Shown here in pieces: positions 45,901-55,300 of a stretch of 64,000 nt of DNA. The notes beneath the pieces were generated by a model. That model was not told where the DNA came from. It saw only the letters and a list, made by a program, of their open reading frames with translations, and did not search any database. A program made the position numbers and the translations under genes. Source of the stretch: JTS-RE37 sp041744575 (lineage in GTDB: Bacteria > Bacteroidota > Bacteroidia > Flavobacteriales > Flavobacteriaceae); the NCBI GenBank assembly GCA_041744575.1, contig JBGTKP010000008.1:167377-231376 (forward strand). Reading direction: 5' to 3'. Position 1 is the stretch's first letter, and each line of letters begins with the position of its first letter.

Positions 45901-46655
45901 AAAGTCTTGGGTTCGATTTCAACCGCGTTCGACTCCAGAATATCAGCCTGCTGCCATCCATCATGTGGAAAGGTCCCCTTGGTGCCAGTTTTCGAGTAGG
46001 ACCGTCATATGAGGCCTATACCGTTGAGGAAACTGAGGGCAGGTTTGTCAATGCCTTCTATACATTGAACGGGGAGGAGAATTCGAAAAGTTTTATGGGT
46101 ATTGAATCAGAATATTTTTATTCTAATTCGGACAATCTGGCTTTTCCGACACTTGGGATGTCCTCTGCCCTAAGGGTAGGATATAAAACAAGCCTGGCTG
46201 ATCCAGGTAATCATTTTGGTTATATCATTCCAACCCTTACCCTTGACCACAAATTGCATTCCAGTGGCCTTCTTGTCCTGGCTACAAAATGGAAAGCTCA
46301 CTTCACCGTTGGTAACGGATATGAATTCTATCAGGGTGCGACACTGGGCGCCAGTGACGGGCTCCGGGGTTTCAGAAACCAAAGATTTACAGGAAAAACC
46401 GCCTATTTCCAAAACACCGATATTCGATTGCGCCTTCGGAAAATGAAAACTTCGTTGTTCCCTGTTTCTTTAGGCATCTACGGAGGTTTCGACTATGGCC
46501 GTGTGTGGCATTCGGCAGATATCTATGACCGATGGCACACCTCATACGGCGGAGGCATCTTCCTGAACGGGGCAGACCTCCTTACTGCACAGTGTTCTGT
46601 TTTTGGAAGTGAGGAAGGAACCCGCGTGTTGGTTGGGGTTGGATTCGGTTTCTGA
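42948..46655 (+). CDS. Phosphoesterase / kinase-like / BamA-like barrel lipoprotein, copy B
   Basis: This 1235-residue protein has a signal ending LLYSSCATY with a likely lipid-anchored cysteine 17. The phosphoesterase part (about 40-360) has all motifs intact: GDAG (47-50), GDN (81-83), GNHD (125-128), MHH (223-225) and GHEH (300-303). The middle part (about 420-650) has GGGHQS (446-451), YVMRALHK (464-471), GDWDRH (608-613) and PRDRD (636-640). From about 890 a beta-rich barrel runs to the C-terminal GVGFGF. It is a paralogue of the gene at 26415-30125, aligned over the whole length. It stands alone, divergent from the HD-PycTM gene. Barrel and phosphoesterase calls are fairly firm; kinase-like is inferred. 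Confidence 0.85.
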   Translation: MNKHLALLLIPLLYSSCATYEAKYAEGHHAIDVTTRKEVAHTFYLIGDAGLSPMGEMNKALGSFQKKLKNDSANSTAVFLGDNIYPAGLPDPTDSTEAFRIALNHLDAQLESVKGFKGRVLFIPGNHDWYTEGLVGLKRQEAYLEGQVNQKDIFLPESGCPMEVVEITEQVIVIAIDSEWYITNWDKRPSINEDCAIKSREKFFGELESEIKKNAGKTILLAMHHPLFSYGPHGGQYTLKQHFYPKGGYGPLPILGTLINLFRKTAGASSEDMQNKRYQEFAKRIITLAQFGEKVIVASGHEHTLQYIVEQNVPQIVSGSGAKTGATALLNGSTFSTGQMGYAILEVYVDGSSRVRYYGATEEAGEQFLYTAGIHQRDTTINEMVFPDHFLQETKASVYSEEEVQKSALYRKIWGERYRKYYGTTISARTATLDTLYGGLTPVRAGGGHQSKSLRLSHSDGKEYVMRALHKEAERYLQALAFKDQYIIGEFEGTLAEGLLEDFYTGSHPYAPFVVGMLSDSAQLYHTNPKLFYVPKHPALGDFNTDFGNELYMIEEHVSEGYEDLKSFGQPKNIESTYNLLDKLREDEKYTVDTDMYIRARLFDMALGDWDRHVDQWRWAEFPDKENDRIIYRPIPRDRDQVFSNMGDGLLMNITTRIIPSLKLMEGFHEQIRNVRAFNSNAFSLDIALLTGTSREQWEEQAAFLKSKITKSAIEASFEMFPEEVQDATITKIKETLLARLSRIEETAVAYYKILNKFAIVKGTDKDDWFEIMALPDFQTRVKGYRIIDGKKERLFFDRVFDSRLTREIWVYGLDDGDYFETSGQVNNAIRIKIIGGNGKDVFDIKNSSKITLYDYKSKENTFKETAGAKVKLLDDYEVNTYEPLKIVTVRNQFIPTAGYNPDDGLRLGISNTFTQYAFRQNPFTSEHRLNASFYFATSGINISYKGEFAELFHNWNFLLSAQFASPNFSINFFGLGNDTQNNDESLGFDFNRVRLQNISLLPSIMWKGPLGASFRVGPSYEAYTVEETEGRFVNAFYTLNGEENSKSFMGIESEYFYSNSDNLAFPTLGMSSALRVGYKTSLADPGNHFGYIIPTLTLDHKLHSSGLLVLATKWKAHFTVGNGYEFYQGATLGASDGLRGFRNQRFTGKTAYFQNTDIRLRLRKMKTSLFPVSLGIYGGFDYGRVWHSADIYDRWHTSYGGGIFLNGADLLTAQCSVFGSEEGTRVLVGVGFGF

Positions 46656-46739
46656 CAGATCACCTCTGAATCCGGAATCAACGTCCGGTGTTAGGGTTAA
46701 AAATCAGAATAGGTTCGTTATTTATAACTGATGTCAACC

Positions 46740-47639
46740 TTATTTGTCATTTTCATTGATGACCGGCAAGTATACACTTGCCTCCCATTGTAATTCATTT
46801 CCACCCATATTTGGGTTGTTATTGAAAACTTCAACAGGAAGGCTTCTAACTTTAATATTTTTCCTTTCAGCAAAATCCAGAAGCGCATACCAGGCCCTGT
46901 CCGATGTGATATAATTGCCATTGTAGAGGGCTTTAAGAGAAGGTCGTGCAGGGAATTCCCTGTACCGGATAAGAGGATGGGCAGGCAGGCTGTCCTGCCG
47001 GTAGATGGGGTAACAAAAATTAAACCGGAGGCTATCGGCTCTCCTGTCCCAGTGGGTCACTTCTATAAAGGGTCTTCCATTGAGCCGGACACCGTTTTCC
47101 ACAAGCACGGAACTGAGAAGACCGTAGTTTTGCATCATACCCCTGGCTTTCCCTACTTGTGTTGAAGTGACGGCTGTGCACGCGCAATAAGTTGCCTGTA
47201 GCGTATCTCGCCCCTTGATCTGCACTTTGAAATTTGCCATATGTTCCCTGAGCATTGAATGAAAATCCAAAAGCGTTTTTCTGGTTCGCTTTTCGAAGTT
47301 GGTGTCAGAGAAAGGTATGGACAACTTATTGCTCAGACTGTGTTCCGGGTCGGAGGCGTAAACTCTTACCCTGCTCACCGAATCATTAGTGCGATCAATA
47401 TTCCATGAATAAGTATGTACGGAATCAGAGAAATGGAATTGCCCTGTTAGATTTGCAAAACCATCCTGCTCTTTGATAGTTCCGTTTTGCATTGTTTGGT
47501 TCCATGTTTTTACACTCTGATAGATCACGCCCGGAAGGGCAGGGGCATTGAATGAAACCACATAGTCGTAGGGTTTCAAAAGATACCAGGCAAGCCCGGC
47601 AACTGCCATGGCTCCGGCAAGCAAAAGGGCTTTCTTCAT
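46740..47639 (-). CDS. Membrane-anchored protein with GyrI-like ligand-binding domain
   Basis: The 299-residue protein has one N-terminal helix (about residues 3-20) and then two parts. Residues about 28-140 may be an SRPBCC-like domain. The C-terminal 150 residues, ending with FAERKNIKVRSLPVEVFNN and QWEASVYLPV, resemble the GyrI-like effector-binding domain found in MerR and AraC regulators. There is no DNA-binding domain. It is the last gene of the operon with three VCBS/ASPIC proteins and the haloperoxidase-like protein, starting 4 bp after the latter's stop. A periplasmic ligand-binding role is possible. The domain call is by pattern only. Confidence 0.68.
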   Translation of the reverse strand: MKKALLLAGAMAVAGLAWYLLKPYDYVVSFNAPALPGVIYQSVKTWNQTMQNGTIKEQDGFANLTGQFHFSDSVHTYSWNIDRTNDSVSRVRVYASDPEHSLSNKLSIPFSDTNFEKRTRKTLLDFHSMLREHMANFKVQIKGRDTLQATYCACTAVTSTQVGKARGMMQNYGLLSSVLVENGVRLNGRPFIEVTHWDRRADSLRFNFCYPIYRQDSLPAHPLIRYREFPARPSLKALYNGNYITSDRAWYALLDFAERKNIKVRSLPVEVFNNNPNMGGNELQWEASVYLPVINENDK

Positions 47640-47643
47640 GAAT

Positions 47644-48990
47644 TTACTTGGAAGTTAAGGCAGCATTTTCTCCATGCATTTTCAACCGCTTCACTACATG
47701 GGCACCCAGGTCATGACCCTGCTTTAAGCCCACTTCAATGGCGGCCCTGTAGTGAATACCTCCATAAAGCCGGCTCAGCGCTGCCTCGGTTGCGGCCTCG
47801 TTAAAGGAATTAAAATTTCTGACAGGCAGGCCATAGGGCACCTCGGTATCATCCTTAAATGAAAAATTATCTCCAAAAATGGACGTGAGCACTGTGGACG
47901 CGGCACCTGAAATGACACTATGTCCACTGGTATATTCCGGAAATGGCGGAGTTTGCAAAACAGGCTTCCAATTCTCATCTAAATGCTGGTTGATAAGGGT
48001 TTCAGGTCGAATCAGATTGCTCCGGTATTTTTCGTCCCAGCAAATGATAAACCCATCAGCAATTGCCATTGAGGTTTTCGTGTAGGCAAAGACCGTCCTG
48101 TCAAAGTCGCTCTCTGTTTTTTTACACGCTATTTTGGCAATGCCTATCCAGTGAGCGCCAGGGGTAATTTTTTTTGTGGCAAACATGAGATGCCCGCGGG
48201 TTACGGATACATAGGGGTTACAGTCCCAGAATTTGGCAATGGCCAGGTTCTCGGAAGCGTCACCGCGCTGGCTGATTTCCATACCAATGTCATACACTTC
48301 CCTAAGTTCCTTATAGAAGACCGATCCTTCCTTCATAGAGAATATAGGGGGAGGAACAGGCCGGAACTGGCTTGCTGAATCGACCACAAAAGGGCGGATC
48401 TTATTCCAGTGAGGTTCGATCCCGTCCATATAAGCAGGAGGGGTAGGTTGCCACCTGGCCGATTCGTCGGTATCTACCGTAAATTTGGGCATGGTACGGG
48501 TTTGATTGTAATTGTCTTTGGCCATCCAGGCAGCCACATGGTCGGCTACTTGCAAACCGTAGGATTTTGACGCATTGAAGGCATCTTCGTTCCGGGATTC
48601 CCAGTTGCGGTAAAGGCTATCCCGAAATGCTTCCATGGTCTTTTCCGAAAAGATAAGGCGCCTGCTCAGATCCATGTGTGCGATAAGCGCCGCCATTTGA
48701 TAATTGACAGGGGTGCCGGCCTCTGGTTCCGGAATAGGCTGAAAATCCTTTAATTGCCCTGCGAGCGGCGTATATTCCTCATTATTCAGGGCGACAATTT
48801 CATAGGCTGCGATATTCGGATAGGCAAAGATCCTGCTTGCGACCGGAGGTGAGAATATGTCGTGGATCATAATCTCCACCACCTTATCAATTGAGTTGTG
48901 AAGCTCATCGGCAGAGACTGTAATGTTTTCTTCCGGCTTACTGCAAGCCATAATAAGCATGCATATTGTAAATAGTCCTACTTTCTTCAT
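47644..48990 (-). CDS. Vanadium-dependent haloperoxidase / PAP2-like lipoprotein
   Basis: The 448-residue protein has a lipoprotein signal (CMLIMACSKPE, cysteine 16). The active-site set of the vanadium haloperoxidase and acid phosphatase superfamily is visible: K321-x6-R328-P329, S355-G356-H357 in YTSGHS, and R407 with H413 in SRLYGGIH. The aspartate often found four residues after the last His is alanine here. Members either oxidise halides with vanadate and peroxide or dephosphorylate lipids; which applies is open. Its start overlaps the stop of the VCBS/ASPIC gene before it by 4 bp and it ends 4 bp before the GyrI-like gene, so it is embedded in the operon. Confidence 0.87.
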   Translation of the reverse strand: MKKVGLFTICMLIMACSKPEENITVSADELHNSIDKVVEIMIHDIFSPPVASRIFAYPNIAAYEIVALNNEEYTPLAGQLKDFQPIPEPEAGTPVNYQMAALIAHMDLSRRLIFSEKTMEAFRDSLYRNWESRNEDAFNASKSYGLQVADHVAAWMAKDNYNQTRTMPKFTVDTDESARWQPTPPAYMDGIEPHWNKIRPFVVDSASQFRPVPPPIFSMKEGSVFYKELREVYDIGMEISQRGDASENLAIAKFWDCNPYVSVTRGHLMFATKKITPGAHWIGIAKIACKKTESDFDRTVFAYTKTSMAIADGFIICWDEKYRSNLIRPETLINQHLDENWKPVLQTPPFPEYTSGHSVISGAASTVLTSIFGDNFSFKDDTEVPYGLPVRNFNSFNEAATEAALSRLYGGIHYRAAIEVGLKQGHDLGAHVVKRLKMHGENAALTSK

Positions 48991-51900
48991 CGGTCTTCCT
49001 TTTTATAAATTAGTTCATATACTTCGGCCCTTTCATTATTATAAGTCACCAAAAGGTAGGGTCGGTTGTTAAGCGAAATAAGAGAGAGATTCCGGGTTGA
49101 TTTTTGACTAAGGTCCAGTCCGATTTGGCGCCCCAAACTTACGTTATTTTTCCCTTTTATCATAGCTCCGCCAAAAGAACCTAACCTTCCATGGTAGGGT
49201 TTCACGCCAAAATAATTACCTGCGGCAAGCACTTCCTCGGACCCGTCACCATCAAAGTCGAAAACCAGGAGGGCGGTTATGGGTGCTTGCTGTAAAGGGT
49301 GGTCGAAGGCTGTAAAAGCGAAAATCCCGCCCTTGTTTTCAAGATAGCCGGACCGAAGTTCGGTTACATCCATAATGATGGCCTTTGAAATTGCTTTCTG
49401 ATCCAGGATTTCCCCGATAGGTTTGCCTGCAAAGGCCTTGAAAGTAGTAAATTTCTTGCGGAGGCTTTCAATTTCTGAAGTCAGTCCCCCTAAGCCTTCG
49501 ATCGGGTAAAATTCTCCATCCTTGTTGATTGTAAGGATTGTTTCCGTGCGTCCATTCTCATCAAAATCGGAATAGTATATGCGCAGGGGTGCGTCCGGAG
49601 AAGCCCTGAATTTACTGTTGGTGCCCCAGTTACCAAGCACATAGTCCATATCACCGTCGGAATCGATATCAAAAGCAGCCAGGCTCTGCCATAACCCGGA
49701 GAGGGAATTTTCCATAACCTCCGCCTCTTCCAGCAATCCTTTGTTGTTTCTGAAAAAACGAGGCTTTCCCCACTCTCCGACGATGACAAGGTCCTTGGTG
49801 CCATCTCCGTCAAAATCACTCCAGACCGCATCCGTTACCATTCCGGCAAGTCTCAGGTCTTCATTTTCAACAAGTAAAAACTTTCCTCCATCATTGCGAA
49901 GCAAATAGGACGAGGGAATACGGCCAAAATCGTTCGTCACTATCTGATTGCCCACAAACAAGTCAAGATCTCCATCCTGGTCCATGTCGTTCGCTTTTAC
50001 TACGGAGGCATGTTCAAAATAATCTGGGATGGGTGCCTTTACGAAGGTGGCATCCTTTTGTACGTAATAGCTGTCCAGAAGGGGCTTCATCTCATTGTAA
50101 AAATCCCCTCCGCCAGTACCAGAAAAGAGGTCGTTAAGCCCATCGCCATTAAAGTCTTCAATTACTGCCGACACATCTTCATTGATCGAATCCCTGTCAA
50201 AGGCCCCGATATGCTCCCTGACATAGGTAGAATCTGATTGGAGGTAAACCTCAGAGGGATAATACTTAGAGCCTCCGAAATATATATCCGTTTTTCCATC
50301 GGCATTGAGATCTCCCACTGCCGTGGCCGGCCCCCGGTCAGATACGGAGTACGGGATTAATTTCTGGCGGTTAAAATCGAGATAATTGTCCTCCTTGTGA
50401 ATAAAGTTGATTCCTAAATTACCCGGAACCTTCCTGAAGACTTCTTCTTTCTCAGGCATGAGGGACTTATAGTTGAAGGGCCTGGTACGCTCCGGATGGA
50501 TCGTAAGCATCTGATTGGTGGGTACATCCCTGATAAGCTGAAATGTATGGTCCGGCCATACTATTTTCACGGAATCCACCTTTTTAATAAGGCCATAACC
50601 AAAATGAATGATCGGTTCCGAAGAAGCCTGAAATCCCCTTACGGTATATAGTTCCCGGTATTGCAGTTTCCCCTTATGATACGCGAATACCTTGGTGCCT
50701 ATCCCGTTGGTATTGGGTCCGGGATACTTTATTTTTATCTTGAGAAAGCTGGCACTTTTGTCCGTTTTATTGATATATAGGGTGGCAGGGCTATTGCTGT
50801 TGTTGGTCACAATGTCCAGATCCCCGTCATTATCCAGATCGGCCAGGGCAGAGGCTCCGGAAATAAGGGTATCCTGCTTTATCCATTTCCCTGAAACATC
50901 TTCAAAACGCAGATCATCGGTTCCCTTAAAGATCCTATTTTCAATATTGCCCGAAGGCATCATGTCCAGCCCCTGCTGATCTACCAATTTCGTATTGTTG
51001 AGTTTCATTTTAATCTGTGTATCAGAAACAAAATTGATGTAGTCAAGGTCATTGGGCCGTTTAGTTATGCCTGTAGAAACAAAGACGTCCTGTTCGCCAT
51101 CCTGATTATAATCGGCGAATAAGGCGCTCCAGCTCCAGTCAGTCGCAGCAATTCCGCTCATCAGGGCGGTTTCCTCAAAGCCACCTCCGGGTTGATTTAT
51201 CTGGAGCATATTCCTGGTAAACTGATAATGGTAGCCATAGCGTTCCGTACGGAGTTTCAGGGTCTGGATATTATCATCTCCTTCAGAAGCCTTAAGGACT
51301 TTTTCATCTTTCGGAAGCATATCGAGAGACAGGATGTCCGGCCAGCCGTCATGGTTGATGTCGGCCACATCGTTGCCCATTGAAAATCTGCTGGTTTGTC
51401 CGAAATTGTCCTTTAGACTTTCTGTAAAGGTCCCATCCCTATTATTGAGATAATAATAATCATCCTCATGAAAGTCATTCCCAACGTAGATATCCGGATA
51501 ACCGTCCTGATTGAAATCGGCCACTGCAACCCCAAGTCCGTAACCATTAATCCCTCCGTAAATGCCAGCCTGCTCACTTATATCAGTAAATTTAGCTCCG
51601 TCATTCCGAAGCAATTTATCTCCGGTCTGGAAGTTCCGCTCCTTTCGCAAATCGGCTTTTCCAAAGGACTCCTGGGTATGCACGGCATGATTGAGAAGGT
51701 AGATGTCCAGATCTCCATCCTGGTCATAGTCCAGAAACGCAGCCGAAGACCCATAGGTATCATAATCCAGACCATATTCCGAGGCCCTTTCTGTAAAGGT
51801 CTGATCCCCGTTGTTTATGTAGAGTTCATTGTGGCCGCGGAATCCGTTGATGCCAACTACGGCACATACATACACATCCAGGAAACCATCGCCATTCACA

Positions 51901-52247
51901 TCAGCCATCACAGCTCCGGTATTCCAACTGCTGTTACCGGACACACCTGCCCTGGCAGAAATATTTTCAAATGAAAGGTTACCCTTATTGAGATACAGTT
52001 CGTTTTTAACCTGATTCCCTGAAAAAAACAGATCCGGCAGGCCATCATTGTTGATATCACCCACGGCGACACCCCCGCCATTATAGAAGTACAGGTAATC
52101 GAGAATATTCAGATCTTCGGTAGGGATTACCTTATTTTCAAAGGTAACACCTGTTTCTTCGGCATCAGGGTTTTTAAATAATTCCCCTTCCCGGGAACAT
52201 CCGACAACCATTACCATCAGCAAAAAAAAGCGGAAGATCATCCTCAT
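48987..52247 (-). CDS. VCBS/FG-GAP repeat and ASPIC/UnbV lipoprotein 1
   Basis: The 1086-residue protein has a lipoprotein signal (LLMVMVVGCSRE, cysteine 17). From about residue 55 to 440 it has FG-GAP/VCBS repeats with calcium-type loops such as DINNDGLPD and DYNQDGEQD, then an ASPIC/UnbV domain (about 500-570, RGFQASSEPIIHFGYG followed by a WPD motif), and a second repeat region to about 1040. Propellers of this kind bind glycans or protein ligands at the cell surface. It is the third of three paralogues in transcription order, with 62 bp to the previous gene and a 4-bp overlap with the haloperoxidase-like gene. The ligand is unknown. Confidence 0.88.
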   Translation of the reverse strand: MRMIFRFFLLMVMVVGCSREGELFKNPDAEETGVTFENKVIPTEDLNILDYLYFYNGGGVAVGDINNDGLPDLFFSGNQVKNELYLNKGNLSFENISARAGVSGNSSWNTGAVMADVNGDGFLDVYVCAVVGINGFRGHNELYINNGDQTFTERASEYGLDYDTYGSSAAFLDYDQDGDLDIYLLNHAVHTQESFGKADLRKERNFQTGDKLLRNDGAKFTDISEQAGIYGGINGYGLGVAVADFNQDGYPDIYVGNDFHEDDYYYLNNRDGTFTESLKDNFGQTSRFSMGNDVADINHDGWPDILSLDMLPKDEKVLKASEGDDNIQTLKLRTERYGYHYQFTRNMLQINQPGGGFEETALMSGIAATDWSWSALFADYNQDGEQDVFVSTGITKRPNDLDYINFVSDTQIKMKLNNTKLVDQQGLDMMPSGNIENRIFKGTDDLRFEDVSGKWIKQDTLISGASALADLDNDGDLDIVTNNSNSPATLYINKTDKSASFLKIKIKYPGPNTNGIGTKVFAYHKGKLQYRELYTVRGFQASSEPIIHFGYGLIKKVDSVKIVWPDHTFQLIRDVPTNQMLTIHPERTRPFNYKSLMPEKEEVFRKVPGNLGINFIHKEDNYLDFNRQKLIPYSVSDRGPATAVGDLNADGKTDIYFGGSKYYPSEVYLQSDSTYVREHIGAFDRDSINEDVSAVIEDFNGDGLNDLFSGTGGGDFYNEMKPLLDSYYVQKDATFVKAPIPDYFEHASVVKANDMDQDGDLDLFVGNQIVTNDFGRIPSSYLLRNDGGKFLLVENEDLRLAGMVTDAVWSDFDGDGTKDLVIVGEWGKPRFFRNNKGLLEEAEVMENSLSGLWQSLAAFDIDSDGDMDYVLGNWGTNSKFRASPDAPLRIYYSDFDENGRTETILTINKDGEFYPIEGLGGLTSEIESLRKKFTTFKAFAGKPIGEILDQKAISKAIIMDVTELRSGYLENKGGIFAFTAFDHPLQQAPITALLVFDFDGDGSEEVLAAGNYFGVKPYHGRLGSFGGAMIKGKNNVSLGRQIGLDLSQKSTRNLSLISLNNRPYLLVTYNNERAEVYELIYKKEDR

Positions 52248-52309
52248 TGGCGCCCTTCAAATTTCTGTATATACCTGCCTTTTTGCATTAAATACCTTTA
52301 ATATCAATT

Positions 52310-55300
52310 TCAGCGAGTTTGGTCATTTCCGGCAAAAATTCTGGGTTTTCCGTCGTTGATGGCGGCGATAAAATAGTGGTTGCCATATTTATCGCTGAAT
52401 TGCATCAGATGTTTGATCTCTTCTCTTATAAAGAATCCACTCTTTTCATATGCTTCCCACTCAAATCCAAGTTTTCCATCTCCGAGCAGTACATTGCCGT
52501 AATTGGCGTCGAGTCTTGAATACTGAGGTTTGAATTCAAAGTTGTTGCCTCCCATAATGAGGTCGAGATGACCATCCTGATTGACATCCGCACATGTAAT
52601 TCCGCAAATGCACGACAATTGTGCCCGTCCTGGGAGGATATTTATAGTGAATGTGCCACCACCTTCGTTTACAGCAATTACGGACTCTGACAGCACGACC
52701 TGTCTGAGAATGGAATTGTCGAAGACATCCTTGGAAAATAATTCATCAATGGTCCTGTTTGCATATTCAGAGGCTTTCAGATTTCTTTTTTTCAGAGCTA
52801 CCATCTGGTTGGTCAGTTCTTTTTTCTGATGTAATGGATAGTCCCTGCCTTTGGATGTAAGGGTGATGATCTGTTCGATTGTGCCGTTGTTGTCAAAATC
52901 ATTCACCCACATTTTCATAGGATTTTCCATGGTGGGTTTGTAATGAATATTGCTTCCCTGATTACCGAGAATCAAATCCTGGTCCCCGTCACCATCCAGA
53001 TCTGCTGCCTCAACGACATTCCACCAGCCATCGAGGCTATCCAGAGAGGTGGACCATCTGCCAAGTCGCCGCCCGTAGTTCTTAAAAATTTTCGGGGAAC
53101 CCCAGTCGGAAACAGTCACCAGGTCTTGCTTATCGTCCCCGTCAATATCTACCCAGTGCGCATCGGTCACCATTCCGGCACTTCGAAGATCATAGGCGAG
53201 CCGTTCCGTGGCATCCCGGAACTGACCACCTCCAGTATTTTCAAGAAACATATGGTCCGGATCGATTCCATAGGTCCCTACTACACTTCGTGAGCCTATA
53301 AAAACATCCACATCCCCGTCGCCGTCAAAATCCATCGGAGCTATACTCGATATATTTTTATGGTTGGAGGGTAATTCTGCAGGACTTCTCGAAAAAATGC
53401 CTTTGCCGTTATTAAGGTAAAGTCTGGTTAGGTTCGTTTTTTCATTACCAACCTCATTCCCGCCGGAACCCACAATGAGATCCATGTCCATATCCCCGTC
53501 CGCGTCAAGAAAGGCTGCTGCGGTATCTTCAAAAACCGCATCATTTTCAAACACGGGTTGCGGGAGTTCTTTTAATTTGCCTTGTCCGGTATGTCTGTAA
53601 AGATGTCCGGCAGAACCCCTGGCACCTCCGATATAAATGTCTTCATTGCCGTCTCCATCCAAATCTCCAATAGCCATGGCAGGACCTTCCTGGGATAACA
53701 ATTTATAAATGAGGCCTTCATAGTCAAAATCATTATAGCTATTCTCCCTATGGGCTGTTAATCCACTGTTCGGCAATTCTTTTAAATGGGTCTCGTCCGG
53801 TTTTGGCGGAGGAAAGGTATATTTGCCCTGGGCCTCCTGAATATTCAGGGTCAGTACCTGATCGGTCTCGATGTTTTGGAGAAGCTGGGTCCTGTCGTCG
53901 GGCCATATCACACGGAGTGAATCTATCGTCGTGGCAGATCCCAACCCGATAGTCATAGGATAGTCCATGGAGGATTGAAATCCCCTTGACGGGATAAGTT
54001 CCTGCAGGACCACATTCCCCTCATAATATAACATTACTGAAGTTCCAACCGCAAATTTGTTTTCTCCTTCACCCTCGAATTTCAGTTTTAGATAGTGATT
54101 CTTATTGAGCGAATCGCTCTTATTTTCATAAACGAATGCGGTCATGTTCACATTATTCACAACAATATCCAGGTCTCCGTCATTATCCAGGTCTCCGTAG
54201 GCCGCCCCATTTGAGAGACTGGGAATTTCAAATCCCCACTCTTTATTGGCCTTGGTGAAGGTAATGTCTCCGTTATTGCGATACGCATAATTGGGCTGGG
54301 GTTTGACAGGCATTTTGGTGATAATGGAATCGATGGATTCCTTTTTTCCCGTCAGGGCCATTTTCTGAATGATTTCATTCGCAAAGAAATCAACAAAATC
54401 CAGGTCGGTCAGGTCATGATTCACACCATTGGTTACATAAATATCGCGAAGGCCGTCATTGTCCATATCAAAAAGGAGGCCTGCCCAACTCCAATCCGTG
54501 GCGTCTACTCCGCTGTAATTGGCTACTTCTGAGAAGGAGCCATTTCCATTGTTTAATTGAAGGGTGTTTTGAATGTACTGCTGATAAAAATCCTTGCTCT
54601 GTTTTAATTTAAAAACGTTATAACCTTCAAATTCCATGACAGACTTGACACGCTGATCTTCTTCCGGCAGCATATCCGTAATAAAAATATCGGCGTGGCC
54701 ATCATTATTGATATCGGCCATATCAATCCCCATCGCAGAAAGGGATAAATGGGACGTCCAGTTTTTTATCTCTTCCTTAAAGGTGCCATCCTGCTGATTG
54801 ATGTACAGGTAATCCCTTTCATAGAAATCATTGGAGACATAGATATCCGGAAACAGATCCTTGTTAATATCGGTAACCATCACTCCCAGGCCAAAACCTA
54901 TAAGGCTGCCGTAAATCCCTGCCGCCTCGCTCACATCTGTGAAAGTCTTTCCATCATTCCTAAGCAGCATGTCACCTACCCCCCGGAAAATATCAGGAAC
55001 CCCTTCCCAGTCCTGAGCGCGGATCTCACGCTGTTCTGCGTAACCAAGACTGCTTACCGGGATGTTGCTGTTATTCAGAATATAGGCGTCCAGATCGCCG
55101 TCTTTGTCATAGTCAAAAAAGGCTGCGTGGGTAGAGAAACCCGATTTTGCCAGGTTGTAATCAGCGGCCTTTTCAGTAAAAGTCAAATCGCCGTTATTTA
55201 TGTAGAGGTCATTATCATGATTATTCCCTTCCATGTTGCCGGCATTGCTCACGTAGATATCCAGGAACCCATCGCTGTTGATATCTACCATATTGACCCC

